Assembly (NCBI GenBank): GCA_029204225.1
Contig: CM055096.1
Coordinates: 59,771,408-59,835,407 of the forward strand
Source: Diphasiastrum complanatum
Taxonomy: Eukaryota; Streptophyta; Lycopodiopsida; Lycopodiales; Lycopodiaceae
Direction: 5' to 3'
DNA length: 64,000 bases
The notes below the pieces were generated by a model. That model searched no databases and had not been told where the DNA came from. It saw nothing but the letters and a program-made list of their open reading frames with translations. The position numbers and the translations under genes were made by a program. This document shows positions 47,177 through 57,241 of the stretch, one piece after another. Position 1 is the stretch's first letter. Every line of letters starts with the position of its first letter.

Positions 47177-48735
47177 CTCTGCATCAACCATTTTTAGCTT
47201 CATACACGTTGTTGCACCTGGTACTGAAAAGAGTTCTAGTATTTTCTTGATGAGGCTCTTCGCTATTCTGTGGGTGTGTGTAATAGAGTTCATCTTTATA
47301 CAAATTGGATTACACACACCCTCATCATTGACGTATAAGGATATCACATATAAGCTCCAATGTTCACTGAATCAGAAAACAATAAGTTTACAAGAATGCA
47401 TGTGAAATCAAAATTCATATGAAAAAATCAACTTAATAAAATCTGAAAAAAAATACACTTACTTGGTTATGTATGAGAGCACAAGGATTGGAGTCCTTAG
47501 TCTGACGTATTGAAGCATATCATCGTGCGAACTTTTGAAATCAGGGAAATCAAAAGCAACCATGAATTGAAGCGGAAACAATGCGACATCTATAAACAAT
47601 GGGGTCTGAAAAAACTCCATCTAGTATTGAATTGCCCCCCCCCCCCCCTACATTGTCCCCTAGCATTTTATCCCTACTTTCTAATTCATCTGTATCTAAT
47701 TTAGAAAGGGGAAAACCAATATTGGTCTTCGGCATCTTCAAACTGTATAGAGGACCTAGAGCTTTAAGATATGTGTTTAACAATTGGTCATACTATACAT
47801 ATCTAGGAGTATTTACGAAAGCAAGTGCAGGGGGTGAAGGAAGTAATACAGATAAACCACATAATAAATTGTCATTTAAAATCAATTCGACCTTTAAATT
47901 TACAAAATCATTTAAATATTTTCCTAAAACTGGAGGGGAGGAACTAATATGTGTGAAAGTAGGAGGAGACTGAGATTTAGCTGGAGGAGGAGATTTATTA
48001 GGCAAGGAATTTTTAGGAGGAGGAGAAGGAGATTGAGATTTATTAGAGGAATCTTTAGGAGAAGAAAATGGAGATTGAGATTTAGAAGGAGATGAAGGAG
48101 ATTGAGATTTATTAGGAGAAGAAGGAGACTTCCGAGGAGATTGTCTAGCAGTTAGAATGTCATGCAGAGGAGAAGGCTTTGAAAAATCTCTAACTTTATT
48201 AGGAGGGTCAAGAGACCTCCTCTTTTTTGAAATACTCCCGCTCTGTACCCAAAAGACAAGCCGAGATGGTTGAGATTGCTTTTGTTTTATTCTCTCTACA
48301 TCTTGTTTTGGAGGAGAGGACGGAGCTAGTCTGAAGTACTCAGAAAATTTGTCATACACGTCCCATAGCTTGAACACAAGGGTGAAATCCTTCAGCAGGA
48401 TGGTCACCCTCTTGGCATGGATAGCTGCAACGACACTATCTAAAAAAAAATTCACTTGGAATCCTCATGTGCAGTGTGCAGAGCTTCAATTGTCGTTGTA
48501 GTCCATCTCACATCTACAGATAGACTTCTTGTTACTGTCTGATGGATCTTTGTATGTGAGCTTTCAGAATAAGAAGATTATTGGTCTTCTAAAGCTTTTG
48601 AATATCCTTCAGCCATGGTGGGTCTCTTGGTTTGCCCCTTGGCCTAGGAGGCGGTGGTGTGGACGAGGCAGTGGTGGTGGATTTCTATGGCCTCCTGTGA
48701 TTGAAAATACGTGTAGTTTGCTTTGTGCACGCCAT
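47177..48735 (-). pseudogene. Histone H3-like / Ser-Pro-rich / Ulp1-protease chimera, decayed
   Basis: Exon 1 is 48735-47463 and exon 2 is 47366-47177. It starts MACTKQTTR (H3: ARTKQTARK). After a Pro-rich stretch come KDIQKL and LLILKAHIQRSIRQ (H3: [20 protein letters not shown]), VDVRWTTTTIEALHTAHE, then DSVVAAIHAKRVTILLKDF (H3: CAIHAKRVTIMPKDI). The spacing from Met to AIHAKRVT is about 103 codons versus 111 in H3. The frame then runs on without the H3 stop into about 150 residues rich in KSQSP and SSP. One TAG (47793-47795) and one shift later it reads LQYVRLRTPILVLSYIT. Across a GTAAGTG donor it joins NEHWSLYVISLY, the His region of Ulp1/SENP cysteine proteases; the following MNSI has Asn where these enzymes have Asp. 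The Cys region is missing. TAG at 48687-48685 and 48597-48595, TAA near 48535 and two shifts make it a pseudogene. Confidence 0.62.
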
Positions 48736-48975
48736 TAGGATCCAATATCGGATCAGTGCGCTTGTAGAGAGATCCCAGAATCAAAATTCAGGTCGGACGT
48801 GTCGAACCGATACATCTATGAGTAAGGAAAGTAAGCTGTTCAATTGATAGCAGATGGACACGCGTGAGTAAAGAAGATAAGCAGGTCAGTTGCTTCGGGC
48901 GCACTAAATCGATACCGCATGTTAGTAGAGATCGAAAGAAATTTTAAGCAAAATTTTTTAAGCATCGTGCATATG

Positions 48976-48983
48976 ATTATATA
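48976..48983 (-). promoter_or_regulatory. TATA box upstream of the H3/Ulp1-like gene
   Basis: On the minus strand CACTATATAATC lies about 240 bases before the ATG at 48735. The leader between them is less AT-rich than its surroundings, contains no ATG in a long frame and no copia sequence, and looks like a genuine 5' UTR. Confidence 0.45.
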
Positions 48984-48999
48984 GTGCCAACTCTGAAAC

Positions 49000-49499
49000 A
49001 ATTGCAGTCGTGGTAGTTTAGAATATCAAGGCATGGATTATAGAGATCTATAAATTCAAAATATTCTGTAATCTTGAAAATCAAATCCTTGATAAATGTC
49101 CATGGGTCATCAAAATGTTAACAAATGACAACCATAATTATGGAAAAGTTTGGAACAGATACAATAATTAAACAACATTTAAATGGTCACAGACTATAAT
49201 TAGTTTTTGCTATTGACTAGGATATACCATAAATATCAGACCAATTTTGATATTCTTTCTTCATAATTTTGACAAATTTCAACAACTTTTTTCTCCTCCA
49301 ATAGCGAATCGACGCACGCCATCCAAGTGGAAAAAAATCTTTCTTCTATCGGGCGCAGATCCGATATCTGAGTCTCCATACCAGAATATTGCATCAACGC
49401 ATGCCTACTTGATGTGTTTCCCATTGAAGCTATTCACACATGCTGAACCGATATTGGACGACACTATGAATGATCAGAGCTTGTCTCGGTAGATTCTTT

Positions 49500-49500
<1 letters not shown>
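49000..49500. other. Unassigned spacer with one short minus-strand frame
   Basis: A 62-codon minus-strand frame at 49424-49236 (DLRPIEERFFSTWMACVDSL, EEKKVVEICQNYEER) has no stop, but I do not recognise it and it has no neighbour that supports it. Otherwise nothing is seen. Confidence 0.3.
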
Positions 49501-49972
<472 letters not shown>

Positions 49973-49978
<6 letters not shown>

Positions 49979-50110
49979 CTCTCCCTCAATGATAAAATTA
50001 CATTCATCTATTCCTAATAAAGTATGAAACTTTTCAAATTTACATCTACCTAAGGACTTAGTAAAAATATCTATCATTTGATCTTCAGATTTGTACACTC
50101 TATGCAAATG
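49973..50110 (-). pseudogene. Copia K RNase H C-terminal end
   Basis: A minus-strand frame reads VYKSEDQMIDIFTKSL, then KFEKFHTLLGIDE and IIEGEC* directly before the polypurine tract. The pattern S-x-D-Q-x-x-D-I-F-T-K-x-L...KF...LG is the copia C-terminus. It is cut at about 50110, where module M2 begins. Confidence 0.8.
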
Positions 50111-50112
50111 TG

Positions 50113-50950
50113 TGTATAATAGTAAAAATAATATACCTTCACATATTGTTTGCATGGAATACAGAACCAGAGTTTTCTTCAAAGCAAGCCATTCTAGACT
50201 AGAAGATTTTTAAAGCTAGATTACATAAAGACCATGTTAAAATAAAAAAGGACGAGAAGCTTTAAGGGAAATCATGAAATATTCTATGTAAACCAAGCAT
50301 TGGAGGATAAAAAATTGGAAGTTTTTATCAAACTACTCTGGAAAACAATCCAAAATTCAATACTTAGTTTAGAAAGAAATTATAGCTGCTACTCAAGATT
50401 TTGAAGAACGTGGTTCTACTCAGCTACACAAAGCTAAAATTTGGAAAAAGCTTGATAACGTGGTGAAGTATTTGTGTAAAGAGAATTTTACAAATATCGA
50501 TGTGGAAATGATACAAAAAACAGCTAATGAGTTTGTTGATGTAGTCCAAAATGCATGGGGAATAGATAACATAACTCATTACATGGTAAAATTTATCTTT
50601 CAATTTATTGTTAAAAGTTTTGTGCTACTGATTTAGCTTTCTATGATTGTTGAGTCATTTTTATATTGTATGTAATACAACATATATTATGGCCTGATGC
50701 AACATTCTTTGCAAGAAATAGTGGTAGTCTCAACATATGGTCATCACAAGGAATGGATAAATCTCACTGGCAAGCAAGAGCGGCATTTCACAAAAGTACA
50801 CAATATGGTGGAACGAACACAAAGAACAACTACATTTTGCAACTATTCCAATGGTTTTACAGAAGAGTGCAAATTCGTCATAATACAAGGTCGATGAATT
50901 ATAGAAAATCTAGAAAAGCATGTAAATTTATACATGCTGGTAGGGAATAG
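50113..50950 (+). pseudogene. Module M2 gene 1 (second copy of the transposase-like gene), 5'-truncated
   Basis: It starts inside the third exon with IIYLHILFAWNTEPE (M1: LIYLQILLAWNHKPE at 30730). It runs, with stops, through KPSIGG and IAATQDFEERG to AWGIDNITHYM at 50585, followed by GTAAAA, the same intron position as M1 (31184). The last exon reads HILWPDATFFARNSGSLNIW, SSQGMDKSHWQARAAFHKS and LQLFQWFYRRVQIRH, ending at 50948-50950. The acceptor before HILWPD is TACAA instead of TGCAG, so splicing would be lost. Conserved residues WSxQGMDKSHWQAR and QLFQWFYR mark the most constrained part of the family. Confidence 0.7.
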
Positions 50951-50959
50951 ACATACAAA

Positions 50960-51260
50960 AGTTTCTCGTATTCTAAAAGATAGCATCATGCAACAACTTT
51001 CTTCTTTCATATGCAACAAATGATAAATTTGACAATTACTAAAATCAACATATGCTGCATATAATGCAAAATGCAATGGGATTCAAAAGTCTATAACCTA
51101 ATATTTTAATTGCAATTGTCTTTCTACGAAGTAGTAATCTATATACCCTTGTAAAATTGTGGCCTCCAAGAACGATCAAACATTTTTGCAACCTTCTCTA
51201 AGTTTTGATTCATTGTAGGATGTCTCTTGTGTTAGCCACTATTTTCTAAGTGCACAGAAG
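50960..51260 (-). pseudogene. Module M2 gene 2 C-terminus, minus strand
   Basis: Reading right to left: IAIKILGY near 51095, ALYAAYVDFSN near 51060, and after a shift NLSFVAYERRKLLHDAIF near 51010-50965. M1 gene 2 has LAIKILGY, ALYSGYIDMSK and NLEFLDPYERRLFLHDNTI in the same order. It is convergent with gene 1 of M2, with the ends about as close as in M1. Farther right, KMFDRSWRPQFYKG may be an earlier part of the protein. Confidence 0.6.
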
Positions 51261-51269
51261 GCAAATGAG

Positions 51270-52430
51270 ACTGATTTCAATAGACCATAGTATTTAATAG
51301 AATGTAGTCCAGTCTCTAAATTTTATTTGCTATTGTACGAAAACAAGTAAGCTATATATTTTTTGAAAATGATACTTCTAATTGTAAATTTTTTTTTTTT
51401 TTGCTTATGTTATAATTGTGAGTCCATGCCTTATGTTGCAGTCATCATTGGAGTCTGCATTTTAGACTGCCCAAGGTGCATATATTATCATATACAGAGA
51501 AAAGGGTGTGGAAATCCTTTCTAACGTAGAGGAAGGAGAAATAACTGGAAAAGGAGATTGTGCTCTGCCAAGATCTTGCAGCCCCTCAAATAGCGCAAGG
51601 ACATGAACAAGTAGTTTTATCACATACTTTTTCTACATCAGAAAAAAGAAAAGAGAAAATTTTGGAATAGAATTTCTCTTTACATAATTTTCATACAACA
51701 AAATACAATCAGACACTTGTCAATACAAATACATATTTTGATCAAAATATTGATACAATCAGACACTTGTCAATACAAATACATACCCCATTATTTGAAT
51801 TTTTATTGATACACATATGGTTTGTTACATTGAAAGTTTTTCCTTCGACAAATACTATATTGTTCATAGTTTCTAAATTGGCAAAAAACAAAGACTTTGA
51901 TTTTGCGTTTCTTGCTATCTCAATGTTGATGATAGACTTCTTGTTCTATGATGATTTATTTCATTGTTCCTCCACTATATGTATAGTATTGCCAATATCC
52001 TTACATTTAATATCACACTCTTGTCTTTTACATACTTGCAAAAAAATAATTCAAAAATTTTTGCATTTGAAAAGAATAGTTGTGGTATGAATGCCAAATG
52101 TGTTTTCAATAGTGTTTGTGCTAATAGAATCAATAAGAGAAAATATACAAATGCTTATCAATTTGCCATTACAAATGAATCTGAAATATGGAGGTATATC
52201 ATATTGTAGAGTAATAAATCATGACTTATGTAGTTTTTTAAGCTCCAATCTTCTTCTACTTTAATATTTGCTAGAAGTGCATCATTGTACATGATATCAA
52301 CATGTTTTCGCTCTGAGTGTACATTTTTTTCAAGGTCTTGATCAAGCAGCACCCATTTTTCTTTTATTACTTTCCAATTTTGGTAATGGAAACAAAGATT
52401 GAGCATTTTGTGAAAAATCAAAGATCAAAA
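51270..52430 (-). other. Unrecognised coding-like stretch, left part
   Basis: A minus-strand frame from 52421 (MIFHKMLNLCFHYQNWKVIK, KWVLLDQDLEKNVHSERKH) is open for 87 codons and runs on past its first stop-free limit in related frames with DALLANIKVEEDWSLKNYIS. A stretch near 51440-51620 on the plus strand is also partly open. I recognise neither. A direct repeat of about 33 bases beginning ACAATCAGACACTTG occurs at 51708 and 51757. These may be further exons of module M2 gene 2. Confidence 0.3.
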
Positions 52431-52432
52431 CA

Positions 52433-54199
52433 CATTTAGTTCATCAATGATCTTTAGCCAAATTTGGTTGCACTAGAAATAGCTAGAAGACAGAAATCAC
52501 TACTTTATGCATGCTAGAACTTAGAAATGCATAAAGATCTGATCATAAACACTTAGATATGACTTAGTATTGTCCCTGTCCATACAACAACATTACAGTA
52601 TTGTACTTCACAAGTGTGAAAGCTAGATCAACCATAAATTAAACTTTCTACACATAGAAACTCAAGATATCAAGAGAGAAACACATGAGATGGACATAGA
52701 AACACAAGAGATCGATTCTCCACAAAGAAAGGAACTTTGATGATTATTTTTCTATGTATTTATGACTATTATTGGCTTCCAAAATGTCATTTGGCCACTT
52801 GCCCTAAACTTGACCTAATTTGAAAACTTCTAGATACTTCATAAAAAACCTAGAAATTCTAGTATAGATGCAATGTACCAAAAGTAGCCAATTAACCGAC
52901 CTCATCCACTTATCTACTTCCCAAAAATAGTACAAACAATATTCAGGCCTTTATTGACAAACCTTGAACTTGCCTTTGATGAACGTTGCTTCCTCCTCTC
53001 CAACTTGAGATGAAGAAGTAGATCCACCTCTTGATAGAAGTCTAAACTCCTCATTCACCAAGATCTCTTGCAAATCCTCCATACTTGGAAATGTCTTTTG
53101 AATAGCAAAGCTTTGTACCAAAGGACCCTAGATTTAGACTAGGACTCACAAATCTTCTTCAAAGGTTCACTTACCATCTTCCTTGAGAAGTTCATCAGTC
53201 ACATTGATCTTGATCACATGTAAAGCTTTCTTTGCCCTCTTGTCATACCTCACTTGAACTTTCATGCCAAAGGTCTCTCCTCCACACCCACAACAATATC
53301 CATCAAATCATTCATTTCAAGAAAAGATTCTATCATCACCTTCCAAGTAGAATAATTTGTTGAGGTAAGCCTATCATTGCCTTCCAACCTTCCAAGTAGA
53401 ATAATTTGTTGAGGTAAGCCTATCATTGCCTTCCAACATGAAGCCACTTGAGGTTTCCATGTTGCAATGATCTGATACTCTCTTTGAACCTGTTCCAATG
53501 CACTAATAAATCCCTTGACAATCAACAACTGAAACTCAAGAAGAAATCACAAAGATATGGAAACAATCTAGCCTCTCCTTTTTCTCTTTCTAGCAAATCC
53601 TAGCACATAGAATGTTAGTTTCTTGATCACAATAGATCTAAACACAATATGATGAAACACACTCTTGGAAAAGTCCAGAAACTTAAAACACATTTAGTTC
53701 ATCAATGATCGTTATCCAAATTTGGTTGCACATCTAGAAATAGATAGAAGATAGAAATCACTACTTTATGCATGCTAGAACTTAGAATTGCACAAAGATC
53801 TGATCATAAACACTTAGATATGACTTAATACTATCCCTGTCCATACAATAGCAGTACAATACTATAATTCACATGTGTGAAAGCTAGATCAACTATAAAA
53901 TCAACATTCTACATATAGAAACTCAAGATGTCAAGAGAGAAACATATGAGATGGACATAAAAACACAAGAGATGAATTTTCCACCAAGAAAGAAACTTTG
54001 ATGATTATTTCTCCACGTAGGTACACCTATTTATAACTTCCAAATTGTCATTTGGCCACTTTTCCTAAACTTGACCTAATTTAAAAACTTCTAGATACTT
54101 CATAAAAAATTAGCCAATTAGAATGGGTTCAAATTCAATCTCATCCACTCATCTACTTGCCAAAAATAGTACAATAAACCAACAAACTAGTTGACATTT
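52433..54199 (-). mobile_element. Copia T: short internally deleted copia, minus strand
   Basis: Two LTR copies of about 515 bases (52433-52962 and about 53685-54199, starting TGTCAA on the minus strand) flank only about 720 bases. The interior keeps a gag N-terminus (TSTNYSTWKVMIESFLEMND, DIVVGVEERP at 53370-53262) and a later gag piece (LQEILVNEEFRLLSRGGSTS near 53060). It then jumps straight to the 3' LTR, so all of pol is gone. The gag matches element G (55850) closely. The LTRs differ by scattered substitutions and small indels. It splits minus-strand coding-like sequence seen on both sides. Confidence 0.75.
53342..53435 (-). repeat. Tandem duplication of about 49 bases in copia T gag
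   Basis: The segment CTTCCAAGTAGAATAATTTG..GCCTATCATTGCCTTCCAAC occurs twice back to back, the copies identical or nearly so. It duplicates the NDRLTSTNYSTWK region of gag and shifts the frame, which is why an artificial ATWKPQVASCWKAM reading appears upstream. Confidence 0.85.
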
Positions 54200-54850
54200 T
54201 TTCACACATTTGCTTTTCAATTTGATAACAAAAGCATATTAAGGAAATTATGATTTTGCATTCTATATCTCCATTTGATTTGAGACCCCATCCTTTGTCC
54301 ATAAGCTCAAATAATACATCTGTTGATAGATCTTTATAGACAAATATAGTTGGAGTTCTATGTATATAAACACTTGAAAAAGTATCAAAAAATAGATTTA
54401 AAGTGACAAACCGAGTTAATTGAATTATCTTTTACTCTGTACTTAACTTTAAATTTTTTTTTACATCATTAAATAACTTACAACAAAATGATTTTGATAT
54501 TGCAATATTAGGAGTAATCAATTTGTCACTACTAAAACTAGATAATGAAATAGGTTGGATCTATCCAAAACTCTTTTGCACATCCGAAATGTACATGGAA
54601 TCATAAAAATATTCCATAGTGAGAGAGATCTTTTGTAGTTCTTCCCTTATATTGCAAATTTTCAATATTAGAGTGTATTACATCTAGAACACCTGCAAGA
54701 GATCCGATTGGCTCTCATTTATTTATATTCGATGGGTTTAGATTTGTAAGAAGAAAAAATAGTATGATTGGTATTTTATAAAAAAGAGATTGAAATAAAT
54801 CAAATAAAAGACAACTAATACATCAATGCTCATAGTTGAGCTCTTTACGA
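54200..54850 (-). other. Unrecognised coding-like stretch, right part
   Basis: A minus-strand frame reads LSTDVLFELMDKGWGLKSNG and IIISLICFCYQIEKQMCEKM just before the copia T junction, and upstream ITPNIAISKSFCCKLFNDVK with one stop between. Composition looks coding rather than random, and it may continue at 52430-52158 across the insertion. I do not recognise the family. Confidence 0.3.
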
Positions 54851-54854
54851 TCCT

Positions 54855-55270
54855 GGGAGTTTACTCCGTAAACATTTAGCTTTTGTACAAAATTTACATT
54901 ATACTACATGGTTTTTGATCAAGCTAGATTTGCCAATTTTTTACAATTTCATGCGTAAACATGGTTCTCTTGGGTTCTACTATCCATTGGTGTACTATAC
55001 TTGTGATTGCATGCAATTCTATGTGTAGAATGATCTATATTTGTTATTTTTGGATCCACATGTGTGAAATATAGTAGCTTGCTGGTTTTGTATGGACAAC
55101 AACAGTACTTTATCATTTGATTCATGTTTGATCAAGTTCTATTAGATTTTGCATCTCATTTTGTGTGTAGATGCTGATTTTTCTACATTGGTGAGATTGG
55201 TAGAGTAGCTTCTTTTATAACCCAAGATATTTTTATGGATTGGATCATCAATGATATGAAATCCTTCACA
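54855..55270 (+). repeat. Copia G 5' LTR (right part)
   Basis: It ends AAATCCTTCACA directly before the primer-binding site TGGTATCAGAGCTTGTG (55271-55287). It contains CCACATGTGTGAAATA near 55050 and GTATGGACAACAACAGTACT near 55107, a phrase also seen in the copia T LTR. The left boundary is uncertain. Confidence 0.7.
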
Positions 55271-55849
55271 TGGTATCAGAGCTTGTGTTTCAGGTTATCG
55301 AGGAAATCATATCTATCAATGATTTGGTGAAGAATTCAAGGCTAGAGCATGCTAGAGAGGATTCTACACCAAAATCGAGTTTTCTTTTGCTTTGGTAGAT
55401 TAGATCTTTTGTAAATCAAAACCCTAAATAGGTCTATAAACTTGATCAATTCTGGTTTTTGAATTCACATACTGGATTTGGCCGATTTCTGGATCATTGG
55501 ATCAGCCTAAGTGGTGGCTAATAGATTGCATATCAAATTTGCAGCATTTGCTTGTAGATTTGGAATAATCAATTTTTTGTGATTTTTTCAAAACCCTAAT
55601 TTTGAATGGATCTCAAGATAGTGAGGTTCCAGGACTTCATTTGAGTGTGTTTCAATCTTAGGAAGAGGATAGATCATAGGTTGATCAAGATTCTATGATT
55701 CTATGTGTTGATTTGCTTGGTATAAGTGCTAGAAGAGAATTTTGAGATAGTTTCAAATCTTTGTGATTTCTTTTGAAAGCATTTATTGTTGTTCAAAGGA
55801 GTGCTTTTTGCATTGAAAGAGTTGAAAAAGAAGATCAGGTCATTGCTAC

Positions 55850-56890
55850 ATGGCAGCTTCAAGTGGAGTCATGTTGGAAGCCAATGATAGGCTTACCTCA
55901 AGTAACTATTCATTGTGGAAAGTGAGGATGGAATCACTTATTGAGATGAATGATATTTTGGATATTGTTGTAGGTTTGGAGGAGAGACCAGCAACACAAC
56001 AAGATCAAATGAGGTATGATAAGAGGGCCAAAAATAAATGCTACCAATGAGCTTCTCAAGGAAGTTGGTAAGTGTACTTCATCTAAGGATGCTTGGGATT
56101 CATTGAAGAAGCTTTATGAATCCAAGTCTACTTCTAGATTGTTGATTCTAACTTAAGACAAATCTTTTATTGTTTGCAAAAGAATGAAGAAATTTCAAGT
56201 ACTTTTGTTTTGAGGATGAAAGCATTGAATGATGAGTTGGCTTGCATTGATGAAAGCATTAAGGAAGGAGAGCTTGTTCAAGTGATTCTTAATGGATTCT
56301 TGGATGCTCATGTAACATTGTTCGAAGTAGTGCTATTCAAAAGACTTTGCCAAGTTTGATGGATCTTCAGGAGATCTTGATCAATGAAGAATATAGAGGT
56401 GGATCTACATCGACACTTCAAGAGGAGGCTATGTTCACAAAGGGCAAAACCAAAAGTACATGGTCTAAAGGGCAAGATCAAGTGGATTCTTCTTCAAATG
56501 GAAAAAATATGGATAGATCAAAACTCAAGTGCTTTTATTGTGGCATCAAAGGACACTTTGCAAGTGAGTGCTACAAGAAGAAGAGAGATCAAGGAAACAA
56601 GCAAGGTAATCTTACTCTTGATGAGGATGGTTTGGATGTTCAAGATGCAAATGATGATGCTTTTGTGATGTCTTCATGTATGCTTGCTAATGATGGAGAT
56701 CTAGATCCTTGGTGGATTGATAGTGGAGCAAGTTCACACATGACTTTTCACAAAGATTACCTCACTTCTTTGTTGGCATATGGTGATCTACACGGCCAAT
56801 GATGGTGAGTGTGCAATCAAAGGGATTGGCACAGTGCCTATTTCTCTCTCTACAAATAGGAGTGTTCATTTGGAGGATGTCTTGTTGCCT
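55850..56890 (+). pseudogene. Copia G gag and protease, truncated
   Basis: Gag starts MAASSGVMLEANDRLTSSNY at 55850 and breaks by a shift near 56030 and a stop near 56153 (TAA in LILT*DKSFIV). It continues with ALNDELACIDESIKEGELVQ, the knuckle CFYCGIKGHFASEC (complete CX2CX4HX4C, 56530-56571) and the protease box WWIDSGASSHMT near 56711. Shortly after the protease the copia reading stops near 56890, and integrase and RT are absent. 56891-57241 holds nothing recognisable. It is the same family as copia T. Confidence 0.85.
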
Positions 56891-57241
56891 TGCTATGATC
56901 TGACAAGACAAGCATTATTTTTTTTACCCTACTAAAAATCTAGCAGGGCAAAGTATTTTCTTCCTATAGTTCTACTTGTTGGCAAGTAGCGATACAAGTA
57001 CGTAGTAATTGGAAAATCCTGATTCTTGCATCATACAGACTAACAAATATGAAATTGAAGTTTTGTCACTGAACTCAAAACTTACTAGTTCAAATCTTCA
57101 TGAATATGAAATATCCAACATGCATTAATCTGATGTGCAATGATTTCAGAAACAAAAATCACTTTTTATGTAAACTGCTTATTGAACTAAACATTTACTT
57201 TCTAACTAGAATTTATGTACACTACATTCAAGAATGAGATT

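Noticed and set aside
47635-47648. A run of 14 C as a sequencing error that breaks the H3/Ulp1 gene
   Set aside because: The frame is the same on both sides of the run (it reads as five Gly). The shift needed lies about 20 bases further along, near a run of T.
47968-48120. GAGATTGAGATTTA-like repeats read as a CRISPR or satellite array
   Set aside because: The units are short, imperfect and in frame, encoding KSQSP-type repeats, as expected of a low-complexity protein linker.
48120-48735. The H3-like region as a functional centromeric or canonical histone gene
   Set aside because: Three stops and two shifts occur within about 310 bases and the frame runs on past the H3 end, so it cannot make a working histone.
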